Below are positions 50,615-63,239 of a DNA stretch of 64,000 nt, in pieces (within the stretch, counting starts at the first letter, position 1; every line of letters starts with the position of its first letter). Location of the stretch: positions 62,001 to 126,000 of the forward strand of contig JAQFVV010000031.1 in assembly GCA_028023455.1 (NCBI GenBank), written 5' to 3'. This stretch comes from Epiperipatus broadwayi. Its lineage: Eukaryota > Onychophora > Udeonychophora > Euonychophora > Peripatidae. The position numbers and the translations under genes were made by a program. Below the pieces are notes generated by a model that saw nothing but the letters and a program-made list of their open reading frames with translations, ran no database searches and had not been told where the DNA came from.

Positions 50615-50984
50615 ACTATATGGTGAAACTGAGCTGAATTCAGACCCATATAGCTATCTAGTTTGTTTGATTGGATTTGAAGATATTTACATATCTGAAA
50701 AATTCATGCTTTCAAGCTGATAGAAATGTGTTTCATAAATGCTGATTGTAGAGTTGGTATTTAGATCTAGTTTCTAGTCTTCCTACCCTTTACTGATGTG
50801 GGCCAACTAGCTCGAAACCATGGTCTAAAGATTGGAGACAACGAAAGAGATATTGAATCCTATCTCTCTCAGCATTTATGTAAACAAAGATTGTTAGTGA
50901 GCTATTGGTAAGGTTCCATCTAGTGATCATAAAATGAAGCTAGGAGCAAGTTATGAAATTTATAACTTGCTTTGTTTATCATAA
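50615..50984 (+). repeat. Repeat R, copy 1 (uninterrupted, about 370 bp)
   Basis: It matches 53929-54156 and then 58910-58975 at high identity, which defines an interspersed repeat of unknown class. It contains CTGAATTCAGACCCATATAG and, near the right end, a hairpin with 9-bp arms (GCAAGTTAT...ATAACTTGC). No coding potential is recognised. A weak start-like segment recurs at about 51013-51040. A segment at 50842-50917 is missing from copy 2. Confidence 0.8.
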
Positions 50985-53928
50985 ATGTACCCTTGAAGGT
51001 TTTTGCAATAATATAGATTGCAGAGGGTTTTACTATTGAAACAGTCAACTTTAGTTCAAGATTGAGTTTCACTGTTCTACCACAGCCCACGTGTCATCCT
51101 GCTCCTTTTTTTTTATTTTAAAATGTATATAAACTATACGTGTATTTTTGAGAAGTATCTATGAGATTTATAAATATAAATCTGAAATAAAACTTTCTTT
51201 AATTATTTTAAATATTAACTTTAATAGATGTGACTCAGATATATACGTATATTACAGGAGCTTATATATATAATTAAAAATACTAAATAGTCTTTTAAAA
51301 TTGTATTTTCTTTTACTTTTATCTTAATACTTTGTAATTACTTTTTTGTCATAAAACTACATGTAAATTCAACATGGAAGGTGCAGTCATTGTTTGTCCA
51401 AATATGATTAAAGGGGTGGGAAGTTTGTTTCATGATTTTAAAAGGAATTTGTAAATTAACGTTAAGAAAAGTAAAATCTAAAACAAAGCTAATTGATTTT
51501 AGTTAGTTATTAACATTTTTTATTAAATCCATTTCCAAACTGGAAATTAGTTTGAATTTATTTTGGACAGTTATCTTGCAACTGCATCTCCACTAACAAT
51601 AGAGAAAAGATTTTTGTTGATTAAGGATCCATTAGAGTCAGGAAGTCTAATTAAAACAAACATTCTTTTGAGTGGCTAAAAACTGACATAAATAGGGCTA
51701 AAAATCTATTGTGTCAGAATTTGGTCAATCATTGCTAGACGACTTCATGTCCATTTAATTTTTATGGGGCCTAAGACATCTTCCCCTCCATCTTCTGCCC
51801 AACTTGTGCCGAGATGTAGCTCCTACCAGAGTGACTGTTCTATCAAAGAATGCACCTGCCACACAGAATCCTGAGGTAACCAGCCCAAAGACAGCGTAAC
51901 CACATTAGCCAATTCTAATTTGTAATTTAATTTATAAACTAATGTTTTCTTTATATTTAATTTTTTTAAAAGCTCACTAATCAGCAATATGTTAATCTTT
52001 TTGTATCAATTCTTTGCTATCCAACTAATCTGTCATCCAACTCATGCTTCTTATTATTTTTATAATTTAGTGCGGTTATAATTTAATTTTAATAATATTT
52101 TTATATTTTTCACTTAATTTTATTTGTAAATGCCAATCAAACCTAATCTTGTGAACTTCTATATCTCGCTGTGGAATAGAAAAGGAGGGTATTAATGGGT
52201 GGGTTGGTACTTTAAATGAATACCTGCTTTTTTTTAAATAAATGTTTTATCGGAAATTTATACAAAATGTATAAATACTTTTGCAATCTGGAGTGGATAT
52301 TGGTGTCCATTAATTTTATGAATTTCTTTATTGATCATTTTCGCCAAAAAGGCTGGCAACTCAAATCTATTCAGATATTTGCACTTTTGAGTGTGTGAAT
52401 TTTAGTTTTTTTTTTAATATGTTAAAATATTGATTCAAGAAGGGAGAGCAATGCACGCTTCATTAATTATAGTTTAACTTGTGATAAATGACTTTATCTT
52501 ACATGGGTCATTATTTTAGCATATCATTATGTACTTGTTAAACCATTTAAGGCTGTACTTTAATATTTAAATTCAGGGATTTTATATTATGATAGTGTTG
52601 CTAGCATATATCAAATTATTAATAAGCCACATAGGGCTTTGATCTGATTCATTTGTACCTCACTCTAGGGAGTCATGATCCTCTTTATTAGTCATTCTTC
52701 TCCTCCAAGTATATATATTTATATACTGCTTTGATCACCTGTACCTCATTCCAGGGATTCAAAGCCTCCAGTCTTTAATGTCTTCGTTCATGATGTTTAC
52801 TTCTCAAACATCAGGTTAGAGTAGATGAAGCTCTGTATGGATACACTGTGGTCCAGCCTATAAAAAGTTCCTGCCTACCTTTTCTTTCTGTACCACTCTA
52901 GCATGAAGCTGACATATAATACCTTTAAAAAATTGGAGAATGATCTTGTCCTGGCCAAATGTGCCATTTTCTCTTGCTGATATTATGCTAGCTCTGCAAT
53001 TTCTTATAGTTAGTTTTTTAGCCTGTTTAGCAAAATAAACTATAATATGTGATAATAAAACTTTTTCTCTTTGTAATATTTTCCATTGGAGGTTAAATCC
53101 AACTTCTCATGAAGCTGCCCTCCCCTCTTTGTTGAAATAAGCCATTCCTGTAATTATAGAGTTTCGCTATATTCTATTGTTAAATGCTGAAAATGTAAAA
53201 TAAACAATGTTTTAGTCTATTGATCAAAATGTATCCTTAGTTTAATTGTTATAAATAAAGTCTTTAAATGAAAATAAACTTATGTATCAAATGCTAATGG
53301 CATCATATTGAAATCGTATAATCAGCGGAACTCTATTGTATCTTTAAATATATATATATATATTTTTTAAATGTATAAAATGTCCACCAAACAACTCTGA
53401 TAAATCCATTTTTTGTAACATTGAATAGAAATCTATTTTTAAATATATGTTCAGTATTGTAACTGCCACACTAAATTAATACTTGTTGAAATAAAAATAA
53501 TTATATCAAGTTTCTTAAATGTTTATAATGAAAATAAAGTTTTAAAAGCATGGAGTTGATTATATATATATAACTCCTCTTGAATTCTGTCCAAATAAAT
53601 ATTTATATTTTAAACTTTAATCCAGTTGTTCAAATCTCCTTAATAATATTTATATTTATGTATATTTTTAACATAATATTTTGGGTTCACTCAATCTCTC
53701 ATCATCAGTTGAGTTCTCATGTAAAACGTTGTAGCACCAGGCCAGGATATAGTGAATTTATGTGGTATCACCATAGGTGTTGTTCATAATGTTATAGATT
53801 TGGGGAATGGGCAGATAGGTTAGAATTCATGATTGCTCCTGACCTGTGTATCTCGGGAATGATTGGATTCGGGGTACTTTGCTTAGATTCTAAATCTTGT
53901 TGGATGGACATACATTTTTGACCAATAC
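50985..53928. other. Gene-free region with two less AT-rich patches
   Basis: No gene is recognised. The patches at 51730-51900 and 52640-53000 are closer to 45% G+C and may be old repeats. Within the second, 52637-52700 and 52729-52790 look like diverged direct copies (TTTGATC...TGTACCTCA, then AGGGA). Confidence 0.35.
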
Positions 53929-54156
53929 ACTATATGGTGAAACTGAACTGAATTCAGACCCATATAGCTATCTAGTTTGTTTGACTGGATTTGAAGATAT
54001 TTACGTATCTGAAAAATTCATGCTTTCAAACTGATAGAAATGTGTTTCATAAATACTGATTGTAAAGTTGATATTTAGATCTAGTTTCTAGTCTTCTTAC
54101 CTGTTACTGACATTGGCCAACTAGCTCGGAACCATGGTCTAAAGGTTGGAGACAAA
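53929..54156 (+). repeat. Repeat R, copy 2, left part
   Basis: Matches 50615-50841. It is cut at about 54156 by the 3' end of LINE-A copy 2; the remainder lies at 58910-58975. Confidence 0.8.
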
Positions 54157-54337
54157 GCTTGTGATGTGATGTGATGTATTATGGCTTCTCCTTAAACGAA
54201 GTCAAGAATATCTCAGCAATTATGCCCAGATAAACCTGTTAGCCACTTTCTTTTACATTCCCCACTCTAAATTTACCCATAATCTGCTCTATCTCATTTC
54301 CACAACATAATTTTTGTCAACTCTATAACCTTTATAT

Positions 54338-57300
54338 CTAAATCCCCCTTATCTTTTCACAAACCCAGCATAAAAACCAATAATTCACTTTCTGTATAAT
54401 CACTCTTTTCATATTTATTTTCCACAACTTCATTATATGTACCCTTTCTGTTTTCAAACATTTACATTCAATTAACAAATGCCTAATATTTTCAATTCCT
54501 TCCTTACATAATTTACAAAATAAATCAACCATATTTTTCCATTTACATGTATATTCTTTTGTAGCTAAAGATCCCATTCGAGCCTTAAACAATAAACTAC
54601 TTTCCTTACTATTATCATATATTAACTCACATCTAATATTCTGTTTATTTCTATATATATTTAAACTCTTTTTATTCTCCATACTATTTCTCCATCTCTC
54701 TAACTCCCTAGTCTTTATTAATAAATTTATTCTTTTATCCCATTCCTTACTACTATAACACTCAATAATCCTCTTAACACAATCATCCCATCTTTTGTAC
54801 AAATATACTGATATAAATTCTTTATCCAAATCTTTTGCATACCGCATTACCTTTCTCACCCATCTTGTTACCTGCCCTTTACTCATAACCAATTAAATAA
54901 TATTTTAGCTATTCTTTTATTATCCATAAACTGCAATCTACCAAACATTTTCATTTTACTTTTTGCATCTCTCATATGAAAACTTGACCATCCCATTTCT
55001 CCTTGAATTGCCTCCCTTGCTGTCCATACTTCTGCATCCAATGCATGTCTTCCTACTTCCCTTTGAGCTTTTTCTAAATAATCTAATATCTTTTTACTAA
55101 CATGTAATGCATCATTACCATATGTTAACCCTGCTACAGCAACTCCTTTCCATATAATTCTAGCTACATCATATTTATTATATGAAAATACTGTTAATTT
55201 CTTTATCAATCCCTTTCTTTTCTTTGCTTCATTTATCAATTTTTTCTCCCATTCATCCAAATAATTTTTCTGATTACTTAAAATAATTCCCAAATAACTA
55301 TATCTATTCACCACACTTAACTTAATATCTCCCAATAAAAATTCTACATCTTCTCTTTCCTCAGTATTAACCATCATTATATTTGATTTTTCTTCACTAA
55401 ATTTAATCCCCATCTCTTTACCCACCCTTGCACATGTCCTCAACATAACTTCCATATCTTCTCTTTTTTCTGCACACAAAAATATATCATCTGCAAAAAA
55501 AGACCTGACAAAATATATACTCCCTTACTACCTATTAACGGTTTCTCTATCCCTCTTCCTAATCTTTCTATTGCTCTTTCCATTTCACTCAAATACAACA
55601 CAAACAAAATAGGTGACATAGGGCATTCTTGCCTTAGTCCCACACCATTTTTAATTTTAATTGATTCTATATTCTCTAATTGATATATATAATAATTATT
55701 TTCATATAATTTCTTAATAATATCTATTAAAGCTTCATCCATTCCCAAATTTGCTAAACTTATCCATAATCTATTTCTATTTACTCTATCATATGCCTTC
55801 TCTATATCTATAAAACTCATATATAACTGTTTATCTGCATTCCTACTCATATCCATAAGTTGTGTAACTACAAATAAACTATCTCCTATACGCCTATCTA
55901 ATCTAAAACCTCCTTGCATTTCACCCACTACATTATTCCCTTCCATCCATTTTACAACTTTACTAGCCACCATATACAAGAAAACTTTATATAAAACTGA
56001 TGTTACCGCTATCGGTCTATAATTATTCAACTTTCTATGATCCTTACCCTTTCCTTTAAATAATAACCTTACTCTTGTATTACTCCAACTACTTGGAAAA
56101 CTCTATTCTGTGCCATTTTATTAAAACAGGATAATAACTTTACTTTTGCCCTATATCCTAAATTCATTACCATCTCTGCTGCCCATCCATCTAAACCTCT
56201 TGCCTTCCCACTTTTCAATTTCTTCTCTACCTCATTTAGTTCATTTTCTGAAAAACTAATATTCCCATTACTATATTCTTTCATATTTTCTAATATTCTA
56301 TCATTCACATCTAACATCTTTTCTATATTCATTACATGACTATTTAAGATTCTCTCTAAATCTTCTCTAGAACTACATTCAGTTCCCTCATCATCTAGTA
56401 ATACTAACTCTCTCTCCCCTACATTTCTCCTTTTAATATAATTCCAAATTTTTTTCTTCCATCTCTTCCACTTTTATTAATATCCTCCAACAATTTACTA
56501 TTCAATTTCATTCTCTCTATATAAATATCTATTTTAGCCAACTTCTTCTTTTCTAAGTACTTTTCCCATTTAGCATTAATATCTTTTTCACTTTCCTTAT
56601 TCTTAATAGCACACTTATATTCTCTACATGCTTCTTTCCTTTCTTTTACACTTTTACTAATTTTAATTTTTTTATTACTTTTATTCTTTTCAATATTCTC
56701 ACCTAAAACCCTATTTGCAACTTTTTCTACTTCCTTACACCAATCCTTATACTCATCCCCAACCCACTCTTCCATTATTTCTTCAACTTGTATTTTATAC
56801 TCTTCCAACTTATTCTTATCATTTACTCTCCATCCACATCTTTCACTATTATTTCTACTTTTATTTCTATTCTCCATCACATTACTAACCATTTCAATTA
56901 CAATGAAATTATGATCACTAGTGCATACTTTTTCTTCATTGTCAAATACCTTAATTTTCCATATTTTATTTATTCCCTCTTTCTCTACCAATACATAATC
57001 TATTGTGTGAAATATATTATTTCTGGACCATGTGTATTGTCCCTCATAAATATTTAATAAATTTCCAATACTCAAATTCACTTTCTGACAAAAATTCTTC
57101 AAAAGCTGTCCATTTTTATTATCTACATCATCAATTTCTTCAATATGTCCATTCATATCCCCTATAACCATTATTCTCTTCCCCTTTTCTTTAAAACTTT
57201 GTATATCCTTAACTAAACATTCGTATACATTACTATTCCACTCCAATATAATTTGACTATCTCCAGTAGCTATATAAACTATAGCCACCATCCATTCTTG

Positions 57301-57795
57301 TCTACCCAACCTTATTTCAAACCACAAGTGTTCTTGACATTTAACAAAATTTAAATATTTTTTTGATATAACACCTATACCACCACCCCTTTTTTCTTTT
57401 TCTTTTCTATTTATACCCTGCCATACCAACTGTTCCAAAATAGGTTCTTCTTCTTCTCTTAAATGTGTTTCCACTACTGCTAATACCTCAAGCTCTTCAT
57501 TTTCAATTGTTTTATTTAATTCCATCCACTTTTCTGGTTTCCTACAACCTTGCATATTCAAAAACCCAATTTTAACAATTTCTTCTTTCCTAACTACTTT
57601 TTTATAAATTCTTTTAATTCTTTCTTCTCCATTACATTTATAAATTACTTTCTTACCATTAATTTTACAAACCCATTCCTTCTCCATATCTATATTTATA
57701 TCAAAATCAAATTCCTTTTGCTTACTTCTTATATTCCATCCATTCTTTTTAATAATATTACAATTTAAAAACCCACCTTCCTTTATAAGTTTCAC
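54338..57795 (-). pseudogene. LINE-A ORF2: endonuclease and reverse transcriptase
   Basis: The APE-type endonuclease (about 57580-56880) has IGFLNMQG, VVETHLREE, RGGGIGVI, VIGDMNGH and TSDHNFIV. The reverse transcriptase has KARGLDGW, NNYRPIAVTSVLYK, FIDIEKAYDRV, GLRQECPMSPILF and an FADD active site (55487-55498) where other elements have YADD. The C-terminus has CKLCKEGIENIRHLLIEC and ends at TAG 54338-54340. It is broken by shifts in an A run near 56450, near 56060, in a seven-T run just before the FADD codons (about 55499), and near 54888. The first codons overlap the ORF1 stop, and no ATG opens the frame there. Confidence 0.87.
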
Positions 57796-58709
57796 GAAAA
57801 AAATTCTTTATAAATCAAACTCCCTAAAACTTCACTTCCTTGTTTTCCTGAATGCAACCCATCTTTACTATATAACTCTCTCTTTCCAATAAAACAATCC
57901 CACACATCCACAAACATAACATTATTTCTCTCACACAATTTTTTCAATCTCTCATTTATAGAACATGCCCTATCTAACAAATAACTCTTGTCAAACCTTG
58001 GTAATAATCCAACTATTCCTACTCTTCCTTTAATCATAATCAAATTCCTAATCAAATCTACATACTCATCCATTATTCTCTCTGATGATTCTAATAAATT
58101 ATTAGTCCCCACCATAACATATACATCTCTACTACCTTGTTTTTTAACTTTATCTGCTACATCCCTAATTCTAGCTCCAGGCAAACATACTCTTACATAC
58201 CTACTTCTATTTTCTCTTGCAATTATATCCCCACATTCTCTAATTAGTGAATCTCCTATCAATACTGTTTCATAATCTACTTTTTCTGCTCTATCCATAA
58301 CATTTTCTAATACCTTCTGGTCCTCCTTATCTATTTCTTCCTTATCATTCCTACTCAATAATTCCTTTATCTCCTCACATTTTATCTCTAATGATTTTAA
58401 TTTTACTTCTACATCCTTCAATTCTTCCTCTATCTTATTTATTCTTTGACTAATCATCTCCAGTACACTGTTACTTTCTCCACCCACTATTCTTCGACTA
58501 TCTACACTTTGAAAACACTTTCTCACCTCTTTTATCATATTAATACACTGACTGCATAACCATAAACCTTTTACATCCTTCCTAGTCTTATTTAAACATT
58601 TCAAGTGATATACCCCATCACATATAGTACATTCTACAACAGCACACTTAATTTCATTTTCCCGATTATATAAACATTTTGAAATACAAATATAATCCTT
58701 TTTTTTATT
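57792..58709 (-). pseudogene. LINE-A ORF1: PHD finger, coiled coil and SGNH esterase
   Basis: An open frame of about 306 codons. A PHD-type zinc finger near 58550-58690 (CISKC, then CAVVECTIC, HLKC, CSQC) is followed by a charged coiled-coil segment and a GDSL/SGNH hydrolase with VLIGDSLIRE (block I), MVGTNN (block III) and DGLHSG (block V Asp-His). Such ORF1 proteins occur in CR1-clade LINEs and bind RNA; the esterase role is unclear. The catalytic Ser, Asn, Asp and His are all present. No in-frame ATG precedes the PHD finger before the upstream TAA (58710-58712), so the true start may be lost, shifted or non-ATG. Confidence 0.85.
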
Positions 58710-58909
58710 TTACGTTTTTCGAACGTTATATTTCTCTTAAAAGTAAACTTTTAATAACAAATTTACAAAAAACTAATCAACAAAATAACTTTTAAAAATA
58801 AAAAATAATAATAATTCTATATATAAAATAACAATATATAAATAAAACAAAACAAAAAATAAATAATAACTTTTTTAAAAAATTTCTATATATAAATAAC
58901 GTTTTTATG

Positions 58910-58975
58910 ATCTAGTGATCATAAAATGCAAGCTAAGAGCAAGTTATGAAATTTATAACTTGTTTTGTTTATCAT
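58910..58975 (+). repeat. Repeat R, copy 2, right part
   Basis: Matches 50919-50984, including the hairpin. It resumes repeat R after LINE-A copy 2, with 76 bases of the R sequence absent at the junction. Confidence 0.78.
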
Positions 58976-59417
58976 ATATATATTATAACGGAACCATGGG
59001 GTACACCATACAATGACATGAATATGACTCAGTAGTTAGATGATTTGAATACAATGTGTCAACCAACCCACAACAAGTCATATCCAAAATTTATGATTGG
59101 ACAGCACATTTGGGTGTGTCAGATGTTACTGAATCAGAAATGGCATATAACAAAGGGAGTGCATCTCACTACTGTCAGACCTAGGCCTTCGAATAGGATG
59201 CTAAAGATGTCACAATGAAATGCCCAGTTCCAAATCACATTTACTTTTAGTATGCTAACTTATAATTTACTTAATAATATTTCAATGTAACCTAGACTAA
59301 TGCATATCCATTACATCTTTCATTTTAGGCCCCATTACACCACAGAATTTAAACTCATGGAGTTCTTGCAGTCAGCTCTCTTCAGGGATGAACTTACTCA
59401 ATTATTAACTAAATATG

Positions 59418-59419
<2 letters not shown>
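58976..59419. other. Spacer of near-normal composition
   Basis: No coding sequence is recognised. The segment 59000-59230 is less AT-rich and may be an old single-copy or repeat sequence. Confidence 0.3.

Positions 59420-59495
<76 letters not shown>
59420..59495. repeat. Compound (CT)n(AT)n microsatellite
   Basis: About 18 CT units pass directly into about 19 AT units. Confidence 0.95.
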
Positions 59496-59497
<2 letters not shown>

Positions 59498-59755
59498 CAT
59501 AGATATAGAAAAACACTGATGATGATCAATTATCCACAAGAGTAACACATAATGATGATGATGATCACCAAACATCCAATGGTGTAAATTCACAATGTGA
59601 TGATGAAACCCCTAATGACACAAATGCACAATAATGTTGGTAATGATCAAACATCTAAAGCAATCAATGCACAAATATGATGGTGATTATCAAACAGAGA
59701 TCAGATTGGTTTAAGCAACTTAATATATTTATTAACAACATATATAATAAATATT

Positions 59756-59861
59756 TACAAACAAGAAATAATAAAATAAATAATATTTGTTTATCAAGAA
59801 TGGTTTTTTACAAACAAGAAATAATAAAATAAATAATATTTGTTTATCAAGAATGGTTTTC
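59756..59861 (+). repeat. 53-bp tandem duplication, two units
   Basis: Units 59756-59808 and 59809-59861 are nearly identical, each starting TACAAACAAGAAATAATAAA. Confidence 0.92.
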
Positions 59862-61589
59862 TATCATTTTGATGGCTTCACACAACAGAAACAAAATAAT
59901 TTGAAGTATATTATATACAAAATTATATTACATAATTCATTAAATATATACATAAAAAAAAAAAAGCAAAATGAGAGTTCACTAATTCTAAAACTACACC
60001 ATTAATGTAATTATTAGAATGATATCTTTAGGTTAGGGTAAATATATTTATAACTATTTTATTATTATATATATATATAAAGCCCCACTACCATCTATAT
60101 ATGTGTGTAAGTCCTAGTAAAATTAATGATAGATACAAAAAAGACCTTTTATTCCAGTAATTTTAAATGTGCACTCAGAAATAAACAAAATTACAAGTAA
60201 ATATTATTAAAACTTATTAGTAAATAAAATAGTTTTGTTTGTCCTAAACTTTGCCCTCAGTGTTAAATATATAAAAACCTTACTTGATGTTGCCTTGATG
60301 GATCAATGTTGAATTTCCAGAGGCATCTGTAAATTTACTTTTATTAAAAATAATGCATATTAATTGATTATGATTACTTTTTTAAAATACATCAACATAT
60401 AACACATCTACTCACTGCTTCCACTTTTAAATTGCAGGTGATTGAATTTGAAATATGAATCTTGAATACACAATAAAAAAAATTAGGATACATAAACTTT
60501 CAAATAGCAATAATAAAAACAAAAAAAATAAAAATCATGTGAATGAAAACAAAATATATTTATCTTGAGGAAAGCAAGCATCTTGTCCACAGTTAAAAGT
60601 TTATAAATTTAAATTTCAATCTCCATGTATAATGTTGCATTTCACCATGTTGCTAGGCTAAAACAAACACATACCAGTTAGCTCTTCTGAATGTATATAA
60701 ATCCAATGAAGATTGATATTCACCAGCATTTCACAAATAGACATTTTGATGGTTACCTTTATAAATTCATAATTTTCTAATTTCATAATGACATTGACGC
60801 TAGCTTTGGAACATCCTACAGTACTGGTTTCTTTACCCCACACACATTGTAGTGATTCCTTTACAATTGACTATTATTTATTGTGGCTTAAATATATATA
60901 AAGATAGCTTTTAAAGAAAACAGACAATTTCTCATAGTTTCACATTTCCTTTGCATCATGTCCATAATAATGAATTCAATCTTGTAGAATAAATTAAATC
61001 ACTAATTCATTCTATCCAAATTAAAAAGACTTTAGATTACTTTTAAAATAAAAGACTTTTTATTTTTTATATCTTGACAATTCTGCCATTAAACCACAAG
61101 TAAAGAGAAACACTGCTAGATTGTCTCACACTAGCTAAAACCTATTGTTATAACTTAATAAAAAAAACAAATTATAAAACATTATTATTATTATTTAATC
61201 TTCATTATTCCAAACTCTATCATTTAGCAACAATTTTCACCTCATATAATTTTCATCTTTGACTATGTCTGTTCTATAAGTCAATCAATTAGTATTTTTA
61301 GTTAAGGATACTAAATGAATAAAAGAAAAACAATTAATTTCTCCAAATAGACAAACATATCAGAATAAAGAATTTGTTTGCTTTCTCACAATAGATAAAA
61401 AAAGAATTAATTTCTCAAATACATTAGTTTATCTGTATGTTTATATATGTATATGCTACATTTGTATAAGAGAGTATGTAGGATAAATTATTTGCCTACC
61501 ACTTGGTCTGAATTCAAACATTGTTAAAAAACCTGAGACAGGTGTGAAGGTTGATTGTAAGCCATCTTACAATATATATATATATGTAT
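59862..61589. other. AT-rich gene-free region
   Basis: No coding sequence or RNA gene is supported. Confidence 0.35.
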
Positions 61590-61600
61590 TCCAACAGGTT

Positions 61601-61674
<74 letters not shown>

Positions 61675-61685
61675 AACCAGTTGGA
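61590..61685. repeat. Palindromic (TA)n array with unique inverted flanks
   Basis: A 66-base AT run is bounded by TCCAACAGGTTACAA on the left and its near-exact reverse complement (61671-61685, one mismatch) on the right. The whole block is therefore one foldback unit rather than a plain microsatellite. Confidence 0.8.
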
Positions 61686-63239
61686 TTACATAACACACAC
61701 TAATTTAGTGGGTGTGCATAAATATATATATAAGATTGAAAGGAATATTAAAAATAAACACAGACAAAAATTATAATAGATATTTTCTACATTCATTAAA
61801 GTAAATAAATAATAAATAATAACTCTGATTTAAAATATTGTTTAATAAATTAAACTTTTAAAAGGTCTGAATAAATATATATATTGTACTATTATTATTC
61901 TGATTTTGAAATGTAAAAACACAATATTTGTTTTTGAAATTTTTTTAATTAATTAAAACATGTATGTTTTCAAAGGAATTAGAGAGATTAAAAATAAAAA
62001 CTCTGTTTTTAATCAAGGTGTTATTATCACCTTAGATGATTTTATAAAAAGGCTGATAAAAAATATCAGTCAGTCTGGATAGTGATTTTTTGAAGAGAAC
62101 AGTCTGAATAGTAGTTTTTTGTAAGAGCTAAATAGAACAGCTTGGCTGCTAAAATTTTTTGAGTAAGTGGCAGCAATTAGCTGATCAAAATAGATATCTG
62201 CAGTTTGTTGTTGGCTGTAGCAGAGAGTTTGCAGAATAGCTAACATGAACTGATGTAGCTGAAGGCAGGACAGTAGATCCAGAGCTGCTAATATTTTCCT
62301 TCACGGGAGTTTTGATTTACTTGAAGCTGGGTCACTTCTGAACCAATAGCCTGAAAAAAATGAGGACAAAATAGCTAGCAGTTATACAGAGCTCCTATGA
62401 AAATCTAAGGGAGTGCAATCCAGTAGCTGCCCTATAGTTTACTGCAGAGTTTTGATTCATGAGGCCAGGGTAACTTCAAATGGATCAACTAGCTGCTTAA
62501 ATATGTTCTAGAAGACAGCTTGACAATTGCTTGGACTACAAAAGGAAGCCCATGGGATGCCACAAAATTACTTGAATATTTTCCCTGATGGTGACAACAA
62601 GCCCAAAATTATATTTTTCTGATGGACCAAAAACCAAGTTTACCAAGAAAATGCTTGATGAAATTGGTGTACATATGCTGCTGTTTATCTATAAACACAG
62701 GGAACAAATGGATAAACATGTCGCATGTAGATACAGTGAGTTATTTTATTTTAATATTCCTTAAAAACAACTTTTAAAATTGTAAATTAACTTAAAAGTT
62801 AAAACAAACAAGTAACTTTTGCTTGAGGTGAGATCTAGCGGCATTATATAGGATAACAAAATTTTAAATAATTTCCTTAGTAAAATGACATTTTTAGAAC
62901 TGATAGAAATATATAAAACAATATTAGTTTAAAATGATTTACTAAAAAAGAAAAAACTGTTTAAAGTTATATTTATAATTTAGAAGGAAAAAAAGGTATA
63001 AACAAAGTTATAATTAATAGTCAAGAAAAAGATTTCCAAAAAATCTTTTAGATTAGGAAAAAGAAAGATATTTTAAATCAATTAACTGTTAAAAATTTGG
63101 TAGTTCTTATTTTAAAGAAAAAGACTATATTCAGCAAAGAGATTAAATTGTGAAAATAATCTTTCATAATTTTATTGTGATAAATACAAATGTTATGTAG
63201 ATAATGTTTCACATGTCTGTGCAAATTATATATATATAT
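61686..63239. other. Gene-free region with a more complex patch
   Basis: The stretch 62050-62720 is nearer to 40% G+C and starts with an imperfect 32-base direct repeat (about 62070-62128, AGTCTG.ATAGT...TTTTTTG). No frame or family is recognised. Confidence 0.3.

Larger units (their letters stand above)
54157..58909 (-). mobile_element. LINE family A, copy 2, nearly full length (CR1-like)
   Basis: A 4.75-kb non-LTR retrotransposon reading leftwards, inserted within repeat R. The 5' UTR is AT-rich (about 58713-58909), followed by an ORF1 with PHD finger, coiled coil and SGNH esterase, then ORF2 with APE endonuclease, RT and C-terminal zinc-binding motif. The 3' end carries GATGT tandem units (on +) instead of poly(A). 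A PHD plus esterase ORF1 and a short-repeat 3' end are characteristic of the CR1 group. Copy 1 at 7829-8866 is a truncated relative. Confidence 0.9.

Noticed and set aside
56788-57768. Plus-strand open frames opposite LINE-A
   Set aside because: Antisense shadows of the endonuclease coding region, hydrophobic because the sense strand is rich in Lys/Glu/Asn codons.
59300-59593. Open frames with Ser-Leu, Tyr-Ile or Arg-Glu repeats
   Set aside because: Translations of the CT/AT microsatellite.
61514-61696. Tyr-Ile repeat frame
   Set aside because: Translation of the palindromic TA array.
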